Shown here: in pieces, positions 50,102 through 60,719 of the stretch
How the letters are laid out: the number at the start of each line of letters is the position of its first letter
How positions within the stretch are numbered: position 1 is the stretch's first letter
NCBI GenBank assembly: GCA_020638795.1
Contig: JACKHW010000004.1
Span: forward strand, 310,001 to 374,000
From: Planctomycetota bacterium
GTDB lineage: Bacteria; Planctomycetota; UBA1135; GCA-002748355
Reading direction: 5' to 3'
DNA: 64,000 nt
The notes under the pieces: generated by a model
What the model was told of the DNA's origin: nothing
What the model saw: only the letters and a program-made list of their open reading frames with translations
The model's database searches: none
Translations under genes and position numbers: made by a program

Positions 50102-51271
50102 TCACACCTTCACAATGAGATTGCGGCGCAGCATCCACGAGAGCACGAAGTACCACCCGACGACCCAGGTCAGGGCAAATGCGAGGGACGCGAGTTTCGG
50201 AATCGTGATCCACGACGCGTAGCACCCCTCGTAGATCCACGTCTTGAGTGCGATGGACTTGCCCGAGCCCTCGGTCACACGAATCGTCGTCAGCAAGCGA
50301 CCGACGACACCACTCATCACGAAGACCGTGATCGGATTGACTCCGTACGCTATGAAGGGCCGCAACGCGCGACGGTAGCCGCACACATCGACGAACCAGA
50401 TGCACAACGCGAGTGCACACATCGCTTGGCCCGCCGTGAACACCGCGTACGAACTCGTCCAGATACCTTTGTTGATCGGAAAGAACCAGTCGAAGACGTA
50501 TCCGACGATCACGAGCAAAGTCCCGCGGACGAAGAGGCGGGTCACCTGATCGCCGCGCGCCATCGAGGACCGCAACAATCGACCGACCGATACACCGAAG
50601 AGCGTTGTCGCGAGTGCAGGAATCGTGCTCAGGATGCCTTCCGGATCCCAGGTCCGCGTTCCGGACCAGAGGTGCGATCCGAGAACGAAGCGGTCGATCG
50701 AAGCGCCTAGGTTCTGTTCCGGGATCGACAGGTCCGGAGCCAAGCCCCCGGGTAAGGGAACGAGCGTCATCAACGCCCAATATCCGCCGAGACACGCCAC
50801 CGTGACGTAGCCGAGCGTGCGCGCGCGAAGCCAAAGCGTGATCAACGCGACGACGATATAACAGATCGCGATGCGCTGGAGCACACCGGGAATCCTCAGC
50901 GTCGTCACGGACTTGAGTTGAAACGTCTCGAAGTCGACGACGAACGGAAACATGTTGAGGAAGATCCCGAGCCCGAACAGTACGAGGCCGCGACGCAGGA
51001 TCTGCCGCACGAGGGTCCCGCGTCGAACGCCATCGTCGAGACGTCGACCGACCGACAACGCGATCGCCACACCGACGATGAACAGGAAGAACGGGAAGAC
51101 GAGATCGGTCGGCGTCCATCCGTGCCACTCCGCATGACGCAAGGGCCCGTAGATGTGGGACCACGATCCAGGGTTGTTCACGAGGATCATCGCGAGGATG
51201 GTCGCACCGCGGAACACGTCGAGCGCCACGACTCGCTCCGGTCTGGACTGTTCGAGTCGAGGCTGATTCAT
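50102..51271 (-). CDS. HGSNAT-like (DUF5009/DUF1624) membrane acyltransferase
   Basis: 389 aa from ATG 51271. It begins ERVVALDVFRGATILAMILVNNPG and has HAEWHGWTPTDLVFPFFLFIVGVAIAL, the hallmark of heparan-alpha-glucosaminide N-acetyltransferase-like proteins. About ten TM segments are visible. The catalytic His is expected in HAEWHG. The bacterial forms probably acetylate cell-surface or polysaccharide sugars. Confidence 0.88.
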   Translation of the reverse strand: MNQPRLEQSRPERVVALDVFRGATILAMILVNNPGSWSHIYGPLRHAEWHGWTPTDLVFPFFLFIVGVAIALSVGRRLDDGVRRGTLVRQILRRGLVLFGLGIFLNMFPFVVDFETFQLKSVTTLRIPGVLQRIAICYIVVALITLWLRARTLGYVTVACLGGYWALMTLVPLPGGLAPDLSIPEQNLGASIDRFVLGSHLWSGTRTWDPEGILSTIPALATTLFGVSVGRLLRSSMARGDQVTRLFVRGTLLVIVGYVFDWFFPINKGIWTSSYAVFTAGQAMCALALCIWFVDVCGYRRALRPFIAYGVNPITVFVMSGVVGRLLTTIRVTEGSGKSIALKTWIYEGCYASWITIPKLASLAFALTWVVGWYFVLSWMLRRNLIVKV

Positions 51272-51589
51272 GCGCTCCCTATCATGCACGGGAATCTGAC
51301 GCGAACCGTATGAAACCGTGACGCAATCGTCGAGGTGGCAGCACCAACAGAGCACCGACCCGCGGCGCTGATCAGCGCCGACCGCATCTACGCGATCTCT
51401 CGCGACACGCGAACGGAGTCGATGGATGTCCGGGCACGCGCGCTGTATGCGTCGCTCGCGGAGTGGCGGAACTCATATCGCTCGCACGGCCTACGAGGGG
51501 CGAGTTCGCCTCCGCGTCCAACCGTGTCCCTGTAGCGGCTCGTCCGCACCGCAGCTCCAACCCGAAAGCGCATCAGGGAACATCGATTC
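51272..51589. other. Intergenic region with a perfect 18-bp palindrome
   Basis: 318 bases without a supportable gene. CGGCGCTGATCAGCGCCG (51363-51380) is a perfect palindrome and could form a hairpin, but no T-run follows. It lies between two minus-strand genes. Confidence 0.5.
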
Positions 51590-53893
51590 TCAAAGCCGCG
51601 CGATCATGACGCGGCGCAGCTTCATCAGAGGCCCGCGCTGCTTTCGTCCCTGCACGAGGAGTCGATGCTCGCCCGCAGGTAGACGAACCGCGCCGAGTTC
51701 GACCGTCCTCCAATGATTCCAGGCACCGGTCGCGGGCACGACGGTACGGAGCTCGACGTCGCCGACACGAACGATGAAAGGCGCACCGGCTTCCTCGTTC
51801 GCGCACGCGAGTTCGATCGTGACGCGCCACTCGGCAGGATGCGCTGTGCGAATCGCCCACTCGGGCCAGGCCTGGTCGGTACGCCAGTATCCGAGGCAAT
51901 CACGGTCCGCTTCGTAGCGCAGGGACGGACCGCGCACGCGTGCTGAACTCGCGCACAGCACGATCGTGCCGTCGCATTCTTGGTGCAGGTTCCACTTGCC
52001 TGCACCTTCGCGCATCGCAGCTTGCAACTCGCCCAAATGATTCGTGTAGACGTCGCTTGGCGGGCAGACTCCGCGTGTGCAGATCGCAGCGGCCATGCCG
52101 ATGATCTCCCCCATCGCTCCGGTCGTCTTCATCACGCGCACGGCACCGAGCGCTTCGTGCGTGACGCTGATGTCGCGACCCGCCATGAAGAGGTTGTCGA
52201 TGTTGCGACTGTAGAGGCAGCGATACGGCACCCAGTACGGACCTTCGTAGACGTAACCTTCGCCGTGCGTGTAGTCGGCGATGAACTCGTCCCCATCGTG
52301 ACCCTTCGCATACTTCGGATCCGGATGATGCGTGTCGATACCCCACGTGCATGGGAAGCATCCGTCTTCGAACACGCGTCCATCCCGAAGATCCTCACCG
52401 GTGAGGATCACGTCGCCAAGCAAGCGGCGTGACTCGCGCTTGCCAGCGATGTAGGCGACCCAGCCGAGCCGGTGCGCGGGGTAGCGCTTCTCGGTGTTCT
52501 TGATCGCGTCCCACGCACCGTACATCGCGCGGAAGTTCTGATCGCGAATGCGCTCCATGTCGCGAATCGGATCGCGATCGAATCCGTTCTCCCAATACCA
52601 GTTGCCGAGCGAGATCGGCTGCATGCCGGCTTCAGGGACGGTCTTGCCCTGAGTGCGGCCGGGGAACGGCTTGTCTCGAAGATCGACTGCCCAGGGACAA
52701 CGCGGGAACTTCGCTTCGTCGCACGCCGCCGCGAGTTCGCTCGCGAGAGGATCCTCGTCTTCGCACAGGCACTGGATGTTCCACAGGTTGCTCGCCCCCA
52801 TGTGGCCTCGATCCGTCTGTTCGAAGTCGGCACCCGCGAGCGCACCGAGGCAGCCATCGCCAGTGCAGTCGGCGAAGAGCGCACCCCGAATACGAACGCG
52901 ACGCCCAGAGCGCACGTCCTGACACACGATCGACCGGATGTGCGCACCCTCGACGTCGGTCCCGTTCATCCGATGCTCGAGGAAGAGCGTGAGCAACGGT
53001 TCGGCTCTCGCCACGCGCAGCTTGCGATCGTCGTCGAAGACGTGAGCCCCCTGCGCGTTGCGTGAGTTCGCTCGCTTGTCCGGAACCAGCTCCATCACGA
53101 CGTCGCCGATGGCCGGCCACGGCATCTGGTTGACGTGCCCCTCGGGCCAAACACGAACTTCGCTGCTCGAGTTGCCACCGAGGACGGGCCGGTCTTGCAC
53201 GAGCGCGGTGCGCAATCCACGACGTGCCGCGGTGATCGCGGCCGCGCTTCCTGCCATCCCACCACCGACGACGACGAAGTCGAACTGTCCGCCGTCGACG
53301 GGCTCGGCGTCGAACCCCAGTTGTGTGCGACGGAAGCTTTCGAGCGTGATCGCTTCGTCTGGTGGTCTCCAGTACGGGCCGTCGACGAAGACGAGCGCAT
53401 CGCAACGCCCTTCGAAGCCCGACAAGTCATGCAATGCGATGCGTATGTCTGCCGACGACACCTCGACGGCGCCTCCGGCCTGCCAATGCCAATCCGCCCC
53501 CTCGGTGCCAAACGTCGCATCCAGCGGGTTCCCATTCACAAGGATCTGGAAACGCCCGGGCGCACCCGGCGCATTCCAGGGAGCGACCCAGTCCCTGGTC
53601 CGCGCGAACAAGTACCACGTGCCGGCATGCGGCAACTGCACTTCGGTCACCGCATCCTCGACCGGGCGCCCCATGCCGTGTGCGAGCACGTACGGGGATC
53701 CCATCAGATCCATGAACTGTTGGTCGAGAACCCAACCTCCGAGCTCGTCGAATGCCTCGGCCTCGATGAAGACGCACACAGCTCGATCCGATCGCGATGA
53801 AGACGAGCGACAACCCAAAATCGACGCCGCCAATGTCGTCAACACGAGTGCGGCGACACTGACGAACCTCCGTCCGGATTGGGGATCACGCAT
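51590..53893 (-). CDS. FAD-dependent oxidoreductase lipoprotein (FAD_oxidored family)
   Basis: 767 aa from ATG 53893. A lipoprotein signal (SILGC) is followed by a carbohydrate-binding-like beta domain of about 150 residues. The flavin domain then begins DFVVVGGGMAGSAAAITAARRG, with VLGGNSSSEVRVWP and LFADCTGDGCLGALAGAD, typical of the FAD-dependent family common in planctomycetes (xanthan-lyase-like annotation). A C-terminal beta domain follows. Its substrate is probably a glycan or sugar acid, by family analogy only. Confidence 0.85.
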   Translation of the reverse strand: MRDPQSGRRFVSVAALVLTTLAASILGCRSSSSRSDRAVCVFIEAEAFDELGGWVLDQQFMDLMGSPYVLAHGMGRPVEDAVTEVQLPHAGTWYLFARTRDWVAPWNAPGAPGRFQILVNGNPLDATFGTEGADWHWQAGGAVEVSSADIRIALHDLSGFEGRCDALVFVDGPYWRPPDEAITLESFRRTQLGFDAEPVDGGQFDFVVVGGGMAGSAAAITAARRGLRTALVQDRPVLGGNSSSEVRVWPEGHVNQMPWPAIGDVVMELVPDKRANSRNAQGAHVFDDDRKLRVARAEPLLTLFLEHRMNGTDVEGAHIRSIVCQDVRSGRRVRIRGALFADCTGDGCLGALAGADFEQTDRGHMGASNLWNIQCLCEDEDPLASELAAACDEAKFPRCPWAVDLRDKPFPGRTQGKTVPEAGMQPISLGNWYWENGFDRDPIRDMERIRDQNFRAMYGAWDAIKNTEKRYPAHRLGWVAYIAGKRESRRLLGDVILTGEDLRDGRVFEDGCFPCTWGIDTHHPDPKYAKGHDGDEFIADYTHGEGYVYEGPYWVPYRCLYSRNIDNLFMAGRDISVTHEALGAVRVMKTTGAMGEIIGMAAAICTRGVCPPSDVYTNHLGELQAAMREGAGKWNLHQECDGTIVLCASSARVRGPSLRYEADRDCLGYWRTDQAWPEWAIRTAHPAEWRVTIELACANEEAGAPFIVRVGDVELRTVVPATGAWNHWRTVELGAVRLPAGEHRLLVQGRKQRGPLMKLRRVMIARL

Positions 53894-54084
53894 CGTCACT
53901 GCTTTTGCAACGTCAGGTCTGATTTGGCAGATCCGCCCCCGACCATCGGCGAGTCGAGACTGCGCCACACGGTGCCAACGTCGACCCAAGACGCGCGCAC
54001 GCGCACGGTCTGCCGTCAACGAACGCACCGATGAGAAGCATGGCTCGCTAACTGTAGCAGTACGCCCCGGCAGTGGGCGGAGAC

Positions 54085-55623
54085 TCAACGAATCCCGAGC
54101 TGCGTGATGTTGTTGCCGACCTTCGTCGACTTGACGAGCGCCATCGTCTTGGGGTCGAACTCGAGCACGTTCGAATCGGTGTGCGTGCCGACGAACATGC
54201 GGTCGCCGGCGTCGGTCAACACGACGCTGTACGAGAACGCGGCCGCGGTCATGCCCGCGTTGGTCGTCGTGACCTTGCGATAGGTCGGTGACGCAGGATC
54301 GATGTCGATCTTGGAAACCGTGCTGTAGTTGGCGGTGTAGAGGAAGTCGCCGCGCGGGCCACACGTCATCTGCGTGATCTGCTTCTCGAGCGCCGTGCGG
54401 GCAAAGCTCATCTCGCCGCCGAGATTCTGGATGCCGGGTGTGCCCGGATCCTGGTCGAGCACGACGAAACGGACGAGGTCGACGACCGCGATCTCGGAGT
54501 TGCCGCCGAGCGAAGCGATCGTCACGTACGCGCGCAGCCGGTTCGGAGAGATCGCCATCGCGAACACGAACTTCCCCGGCCACGCGAGCTGCCCGGTGCT
54601 CTGGTGGTACGTCGTGCTCGATCGATTCGTGTCGATTCGCAACAGACGTGCACCGCCGCTGACGAGTCCGAGCACGCTCAGGAAGCCTTGGTTGCCGTCG
54701 AACGAGAAGCGGATGTCGAGCGCATCCGAGATGTTCGGCAGCGTGACGTTGCCGCCGGGGAACGGCATCAAGTAGTTGGCCGCGCGCGGCTGGGCCCACA
54801 GGCAATCGACGGTGCACGCCGTCGTCGCGGTTCCTTGGTTGACGACGTAGAGGCGCAGCCCATCCGGATGCATGGCGGCCGACCACGGGTGCCCGTTCTG
54901 GGACGGGATCGATGCCGACTTGGAGTACGTCGGCGGGAACGTCCGTGCATCGTACGAAACGACGCTCCCACTCAGCGCAGCGGGAATCACGAACTCACTG
55001 CCGTCGTTCGTGAACACTGCGGCTTCGCCGTTGTTGACACGCCCGCCACTGAACTCGACGAGCTGTCCCGAGGCGAGATCCATCGCGTGCTGCGGGTCGG
55101 CAGTTCCGCCGACCGAACGCGGCACGATGAGGAGGCCTGGCAGTGCGAGTTTCAACTCGAGTCCGCGCGTCCCCGAGAGACCGAGTGCACTCGACGAACC
55201 CGAATCGAAGACGAGCGCCTGCGTCGGCAGCGTCACGCCGACGAGATTCGGCAGATTGGGCAGCGGCGCGGGCACCGAGCCGCTTCCGGCCCCGGCACCC
55301 GATCCCGTGAGCACGACGGCACCGACGGGCAGCAGCGTTGCGAGGTCGAGATTGAGGTCGAGCCCCGCGAGCGTCACGCTTCCGCGCGCTGCCGCGAGGA
55401 AGACGACGGCAGGCGCGCCACCGAGACCGCGATCGATCTCGAACGCGAAGCCCGAGGCTCCGGGCGCAGGCGTCTGATTGGCCCAGAGACGCGGAGCGAT
55501 TCCACTGGTACCCACCGTGGACGTTCCGAAGACGGTGAGGCTATCGCCTGCAACCAGGGGGGAAGCACACACGAGTGCGCATGCGACGGAGGCGATGGAT
55601 CGGCGAGAGCGGCGGTCGAGCAT
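54085..55623 (-). CDS. Secreted beta-propeller-like protein
   Basis: 512 aa from ATG 55623 with a signal peptide (to about VAGDS). The N-terminal part is Gly/Ala/Leu-rich with a PTQALVFDSG element of the kind seen in secreted planctomycete proteins. The C-terminal part has repeats such as HPDGLRLYVVNQG, SPNRLRAYVTIAS and CGPRGDFLYTANYSTVSKIDIDP, which fit a YVTN/NHL-type propeller. No enzyme motif is visible. Confidence 0.75.
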   Translation of the reverse strand: MLDRRSRRSIASVACALVCASPLVAGDSLTVFGTSTVGTSGIAPRLWANQTPAPGASGFAFEIDRGLGGAPAVVFLAAARGSVTLAGLDLNLDLATLLPVGAVVLTGSGAGAGSGSVPAPLPNLPNLVGVTLPTQALVFDSGSSSALGLSGTRGLELKLALPGLLIVPRSVGGTADPQHAMDLASGQLVEFSGGRVNNGEAAVFTNDGSEFVIPAALSGSVVSYDARTFPPTYSKSASIPSQNGHPWSAAMHPDGLRLYVVNQGTATTACTVDCLWAQPRAANYLMPFPGGNVTLPNISDALDIRFSFDGNQGFLSVLGLVSGGARLLRIDTNRSSTTYHQSTGQLAWPGKFVFAMAISPNRLRAYVTIASLGGNSEIAVVDLVRFVVLDQDPGTPGIQNLGGEMSFARTALEKQITQMTCGPRGDFLYTANYSTVSKIDIDPASPTYRKVTTTNAGMTAAAFSYSVVLTDAGDRMFVGTHTDSNVLEFDPKTMALVKSTKVGNNITQLGIR

Positions 55624-55713
55624 GTGCCGTTTGTCCCCCCACGACCACCATCCGTCAACCCGCCTGGGACCTGAACCAGCCGTCACGGCGTGCCATTTGG
55701 GCCGAAGGGCGTA

Positions 55714-58194
55714 TCAACCGCGGAGCTCGAAACCCCGTTCGCGACAGAGATTCCGAATGCGATCGAGGTAGCGCTCTTCGTCCTCGGCGTTGAGCGTTCG
55801 CTTGTCCGATCCGAGTTCGACGCGGAAGTTGAGGCTCTTCTTTCCTTCGGGCAGACCCTTGCCGCGATAGACCTCGAACAACTGATGTCGTCGCACGAAC
55901 TTCGGGTTGGCGTCCTCGATCAGCCGTCCGACATCGCCCGCTCGCACGGTATCGTCAACGAGGAACGCGAGATCGACGGGCTGCGAAGGGAAGCGGGGAA
56001 CGGGCACGTAGCGCGGCGCTACCGTGGGCGCCCGAAGGCACGCCCTGAGGTCGAGACAACACGCAGCAGCACCGCCGGTCGGACCCTTGCGCACTGCGAA
56101 GTCGAGTTCGAGCGCCCGCACGGTACGCGGATGCACATCACCGACGTAGCCGAGCACTTCACCTGCCTTGCCGACGAAAACGGCCGTCCGTGCCGGATGC
56201 ATCCACGGAAGCATCGCAGCTTCTTCCGTTGTGGGCACGCGCACGTCCGCAGCATGCACGCCGAGCCGAGCGAGCAGGGTCTCGAAATCGCCGCGCAAGC
56301 GACGGTACGGATGCTCGTCCCCACGCACGACGCGTAGCGCGGCTAGCTGATGGACTTCGAGCGGCAACTGACGCTCCCGCATGTCGCCATCCTGATCCGC
56401 GAACGCGCGCGACTCTCCCGGCGACTCCGGACGATACCCGTTGCCGAGTTCGAACAACGCGACATCGTCGCGACCACGGAAGTTGTGCGTGACCGATCCG
56501 AGCAGCGACGGCAGCACATCGCGACGAATCCGCGACAGATGCGACGCGATCGCGTTCGTGACCTTCACGTACGGCAAGTCGGCGAGACCCAATCGCTCGC
56601 ACAGCGCATCGTCGAGGAAGCTGTAGTTGTAGACCTCGTGCAGACCGAGATCGTACGCACACACCGTGCGCACGCTGTCGTCCAACGCGAGTTCCGGATC
56701 GCGATGCAGAGCCTCCACCGGTGCGCGAGGCGCCACCGGCTCGATCGCGTCGTACCGGAAGCAGCGGCCGATCTCCTCGACGAGGTCCTCTTCGATCGCG
56801 ATGTCCTTGGTCGCGCGCCAACTCGGAATCGTCACGTCGAACGACCCATAGCCCTTCTCGCGCAACGTGAATCCGAGGGGTTCGAGAAACCCGCGAGCCG
56901 CAGGTTCGTCGATCGCGACGCCGAGCAGACTCGATACGCGCGGCAGGCGCAGATGCACGTGACGCGGTTCGTATGCCCAACTCGCGGGATCGACGATCGG
57001 ACCTACGACACGTGCACCCGGTGCGACTTCGGGCAACATCGCGAGGAACTTCCGGGCGGTCAGGTCGGCGAGCGCCGGGTCGAGGCTCTTCTCGAAGCGT
57101 GCCGAGCTGTCCGTGCGCAGACCGAGTCGCATCGACGTGCGGCGCACGGTGGCGGCATCGAAGTTCGCGGACTCGAGCAACACGGACGTCGTGCCCTCTT
57201 CGACCATCGATCCTTCGCCCCCCATGACGCCGGCGAGGGCGACCGGGCCGTTCCCGTCGCAGATCAAGAGGTCGTTCGTCGTGAGCGTGCGCGCTTCTCC
57301 GTCGAGTGTCGTGATCGACTCTCCAACGCTCGCGAACCGCACGTCGATGCGTGGCCCGGCAAGGCGATCGAGGTCGAACGCGTGCGTCGGCTGACCGAGG
57401 TCGAACTGCAACCAATTCGTCAGGTCGACAATGTTGTTGCGCGGCCTCGCTCCGATCGCGACGAGCAGTTGCTGCATCCAATCGGGCGATGGACCGATGA
57501 CGACATCGCGAACCACGACACCGCAGTAGCGACTGCACGCACCCCGGGACGCGTCGATCGCGATCGGCACCGTATCGCCCCGCGACGGCACATCGAGGCG
57601 CAGACCTTCGAGCGCGTCCTTCAGCGGCCGCCTGTAGATCGCGGCGAGTTCGCGTGCGAATCCGTAGTGCCCCCAGAGATCCGGTCGATGCGTGACCGAC
57701 TTGTTGTCGATCTCGATCAACGTGTCCGACAGTGGAAGCACATCCGTGAGACGCGTTCCCGGTGCGGCTTCCGTGTCGAGGACGAGGATGCCCGTGTGGT
57801 CCTCCGACAAACCGAGCTCACGCGCGGAGCAGATCATTCCGAGGCTCTCGAGGCCGCGGATCTTCCCCTTCTTGAGCTTCTTGCCATCGACGGGCACGTT
57901 CACGCCGACGCGGCAGAAGGCGATCCTTTGCCCCTGCGCGACGTTGGGCGCGCCACAGACGACTTGCAGCAGTTCGCCACTGCCATCGTCGATCTTGGTC
58001 AGCGAGAGTTTGTCGGCATCCGGATGCTTGCCGCACTCGACGACGTGACCGACGACGATGTCGCGCAGCGCCTCACCCGAGACTTCGATGCCTTCGACCT
58101 CGGCGGTCGCCATGGTCAAGTCGTCGGCAATGCGCGACGCATCGAGGTCGCTCGAGTCGACATAGCGCGAGAGCCAACGCAACGAGAGCAGCAT
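55714..58194 (-). CDS. pheT: Phenylalanyl-tRNA synthetase beta subunit
   Basis: 826 aa from ATG 58194. It begins MLLSLRWLSRYVD, has the tRNA-binding VVGHVVECGKHPDADKLSLTKID, the B3/B4 part with IEIDNKSVTHRPDLWGHYG, and the C-terminal ferredoxin-like anticodon domain (PVDLAFLVDD...GKKSLNFRVEL). Length is near normal for the family. It forms an alpha2-beta2 enzyme with the PheS encoded one base upstream. Confidence 0.96.
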   Translation of the reverse strand: MLLSLRWLSRYVDSSDLDASRIADDLTMATAEVEGIEVSGEALRDIVVGHVVECGKHPDADKLSLTKIDDGSGELLQVVCGAPNVAQGQRIAFCRVGVNVPVDGKKLKKGKIRGLESLGMICSARELGLSEDHTGILVLDTEAAPGTRLTDVLPLSDTLIEIDNKSVTHRPDLWGHYGFARELAAIYRRPLKDALEGLRLDVPSRGDTVPIAIDASRGACSRYCGVVVRDVVIGPSPDWMQQLLVAIGARPRNNIVDLTNWLQFDLGQPTHAFDLDRLAGPRIDVRFASVGESITTLDGEARTLTTNDLLICDGNGPVALAGVMGGEGSMVEEGTTSVLLESANFDAATVRRTSMRLGLRTDSSARFEKSLDPALADLTARKFLAMLPEVAPGARVVGPIVDPASWAYEPRHVHLRLPRVSSLLGVAIDEPAARGFLEPLGFTLREKGYGSFDVTIPSWRATKDIAIEEDLVEEIGRCFRYDAIEPVAPRAPVEALHRDPELALDDSVRTVCAYDLGLHEVYNYSFLDDALCERLGLADLPYVKVTNAIASHLSRIRRDVLPSLLGSVTHNFRGRDDVALFELGNGYRPESPGESRAFADQDGDMRERQLPLEVHQLAALRVVRGDEHPYRRLRGDFETLLARLGVHAADVRVPTTEEAAMLPWMHPARTAVFVGKAGEVLGYVGDVHPRTVRALELDFAVRKGPTGGAAACCLDLRACLRAPTVAPRYVPVPRFPSQPVDLAFLVDDTVRAGDVGRLIEDANPKFVRRHQLFEVYRGKGLPEGKKSLNFRVELGSDKRTLNAEDEERYLDRIRNLCRERGFELRG

Positions 58195-58195
58195 G

Positions 58196-59203
58196 TCAGA
58201 CCCTCCCGAACTGCTCGAGGAAGCGCAGGTCACCACCCGTGAAATCACGGATGTCCGTGATGCCGTAGCGAATCATCACGAGTCGCTGCAGTCCGAGGCC
58301 GAATGCGAATCCGGTCCACTCCTCTGGATCGAGCCCACCCGCACGCAAGACGTTGGGGTGGACCATGCCGCAGGGAAGCAGCTCGAGCCAACGATCCTCG
58401 CCGGTACCGAACGGATCGTGCACGTCGAGTTCGAAACCTGGCTCGACGAACGGGAAGAAGCCGGGTCGCAAGCGAATGCGGACCTCACGACCGAGGATCT
58501 CCCGCAAGCACGTCTTCATCACGTGGATGAGGTTCGCGACCGAGATGTCGCGATCGATCATCAACCCTTCCATCTGATAGAAGGTGTGTTCGTGTGTCGC
58601 GTCGACCGCTTCGTTACGGAAGCAACGTCCAGGCGCAATCACGCGCAACGGCGCGCCGAAGCGCTCCATCGCGCGCACCTGCACCGGACTCGTGTGCGTG
58701 CGGAGCAGGTTGCCATCGGAGAGCCAGAACGTGTCCTGCGTATCCCGCGCCGGATGGGACGCGGGGATATTGAGCGCATCGAAGTTGAAGTGCTCGAACT
58801 CGACTTCGGGCCCGCGCGCGACCGCGAACCCGAGCCCTTCGAAAACGCGCACGAGTTCGCGCGTGATTTGCGTGATCGGGTGCAGCGAACCGTGCGCAAC
58901 CTCGAGGCCGGGCTCGGTCGGATCGAACCCGTCTCCACCGAGGGCGGCTTCGAGTGCGACCGACTCGAGGTCGCGACTTCGATCCGCGAGCATTTGCTCG
59001 AGGCGGACCTTCGCTTCGTTGACGAGCTTGCCGAAAGCCGGACGCTCCTCCTTCGGAAGAGCACCGAGGCCACGCAAGAGCAGCGTGAGCTCTCCCTTCT
59101 TGCCGAGAAAGGTCGACTCCACGCTCGTGAGCGCGGCCACATCGGACGCCGTCCGCGCAGCTTCGTGCGCACGATCGACGATCGATCGGAGCTGGTCCTC
59201 CAC
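58196..59203 (-). CDS. pheS: Phenylalanyl-tRNA synthetase alpha subunit
   Basis: 335 aa from GTG 59203, with GGAG six bases upstream. The N-terminal coiled coil (about 1-85) is followed by class II motifs: HPARDTQDTFWL, LRTHTSPVQVRAM, CFRNEAVDATHEHTFYQMEG and GFAFGLGLQRLVMIRYGI. All are intact. It sits between rplT and pheT, the common bacterial order. Confidence 0.97.
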   Translation of the reverse strand: MEDQLRSIVDRAHEAARTASDVAALTSVESTFLGKKGELTLLLRGLGALPKEERPAFGKLVNEAKVRLEQMLADRSRDLESVALEAALGGDGFDPTEPGLEVAHGSLHPITQITRELVRVFEGLGFAVARGPEVEFEHFNFDALNIPASHPARDTQDTFWLSDGNLLRTHTSPVQVRAMERFGAPLRVIAPGRCFRNEAVDATHEHTFYQMEGLMIDRDISVANLIHVMKTCLREILGREVRIRLRPGFFPFVEPGFELDVHDPFGTGEDRWLELLPCGMVHPNVLRAGGLDPEEWTGFAFGLGLQRLVMIRYGITDIRDFTGGDLRFLEQFGRV

Positions 59204-59219
59204 CAGAGTCTCCGATCGC

Positions 59220-59576
59220 TCAGTTCGACAGCGCGGCCTTGACCTTGTCGACGACGCTGCCGAAGGCCTGCGGGTCGTGGATCGCGAGCTCGGAGAGGTT
59301 CTTCCGGTCGATGACGATGCCGGCCTTCTTGAGACCGTGGATCAGGCGACTGTAGGCAAGGCCGTGATCCATCGCGGCGGCCGACAGACGCGTGATCCAG
59401 AGGCGGCGATATTCGCGCTTCTTGAGGCGGCGGTGCCGGTAAGCGAAGTTGTCGGAGCGCAGGACCGCGACGGTCGCGGTCCGGATCAGCTTGCGACGAC
59501 CACCGATGTAGCCCTTCGCGCGCTTGAGAATACGACGACGGCGCTTGCGCGACGCGACACGACAGGTAACGCGCAT
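59220..59576 (-). CDS. rplT: Ribosomal protein L20
   Basis: 118 aa. It contains RRRRILKRAKGYIGGRRKL, RTATVAVLRSDNFAYRHRRLKKREYRRLWITR and the conserved C-terminus (SELAIHDPQAF). It binds 23S rRNA early in 50S assembly and in many bacteria represses its own operon. Confidence 0.97.
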   Translation of the reverse strand: MRVTCRVASRKRRRRILKRAKGYIGGRRKLIRTATVAVLRSDNFAYRHRRLKKREYRRLWITRLSAAAMDHGLAYSRLIHGLKKAGIVIDRKNLSELAIHDPQAFGSVVDKVKAALSN

Positions 59577-59580
59577 TCGA

Positions 59581-59778
59581 TCAACCCTTCCCGAGCAGAC
59601 GCTTGATGTTTCGGGCGATCAGGCCCTCGATGATGGCCGCCTTGCGGAGCTTGCGCTTCTGCTTGCGCGACCGTCGCACCATCATGTGGCTCGTGAAGGC
59701 ATGGCCGCGTTTGACCTTGCCGTTCTTGGTCACCCGCATTCGCTTGGCGACCGCTTTGCATGTCTTGGCTTTTGGCAT
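59581..59778 (-). CDS. rpmI: Ribosomal protein L35
   Basis: 65 aa, MPKAKTCKAVAKRMRVTKNG and then KRGHAFTSHMMVRRSRKQKRKL, the standard L35 pattern. Five bases separate it from rplT. Confidence 0.97.
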   Translation of the reverse strand: MPKAKTCKAVAKRMRVTKNGKVKRGHAFTSHMMVRRSRKQKRKLRKAAIIEGLIARNIKRLLGKG

Positions 59779-59959
59779 CGTGTCCTCTCAGGGGCCGGTG
59801 GCCCGTGCTGAGAAGCGGCGCGTAGCGGGTAGCCGTTCGACCCGGTTCCAGTCCACCGCTTCGGGGCCGAGAAGGTTAGCGGCCGGATGGACCGAAACAA
59901 GCCCATGCTGCCCCGGCCCCTCAGAGGCCGGGAAGCACGCCGCTACGGGGCCGTGCGCC
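59779..59959 (-). promoter_or_regulatory. infC-rpmI intergenic, possible L20-type leader
   Basis: About 180 bases, G/C-rich, with a strong hairpin CCCGGCC-TCTGA-GGGGCCGGG on the minus strand near 59911-59933. In many bacteria L20 represses through structured RNA between or before these genes. A leader here is possible but not shown. Confidence 0.35.
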
Positions 59960-60568
<609 letters not shown>

Positions 60569-60719
60569 TGCCGCGCCGATGCGCGGTCCAGAGTGCAGTG
60601 GGCACGACGGCCCGGATGTTGGTAACAGATCGCGATTCTATAGGCGAGCGAGGCGCCTGGGGGAAGGTACGGGGCAGAAAGGCGCGAATTGCGCGTCGTG
60701 GCTCGCTTCCCTGCCATCG

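Noticed and set aside
51363..51380. Palindrome as a rho-independent terminator
   Set aside because: No T-run follows on either strand.
53894..54886. In-frame upstream extension of the FAD oxidoreductase
   Set aside because: It is Arg-rich, overlaps the propeller gene, and the lipoprotein signal starts at 53893.
56350..58242. Open frame of 630 codons on the plus strand
   Set aside because: It lies antisense to pheT, whose protein is unmistakable. It is a shadow of high-GC codon use.
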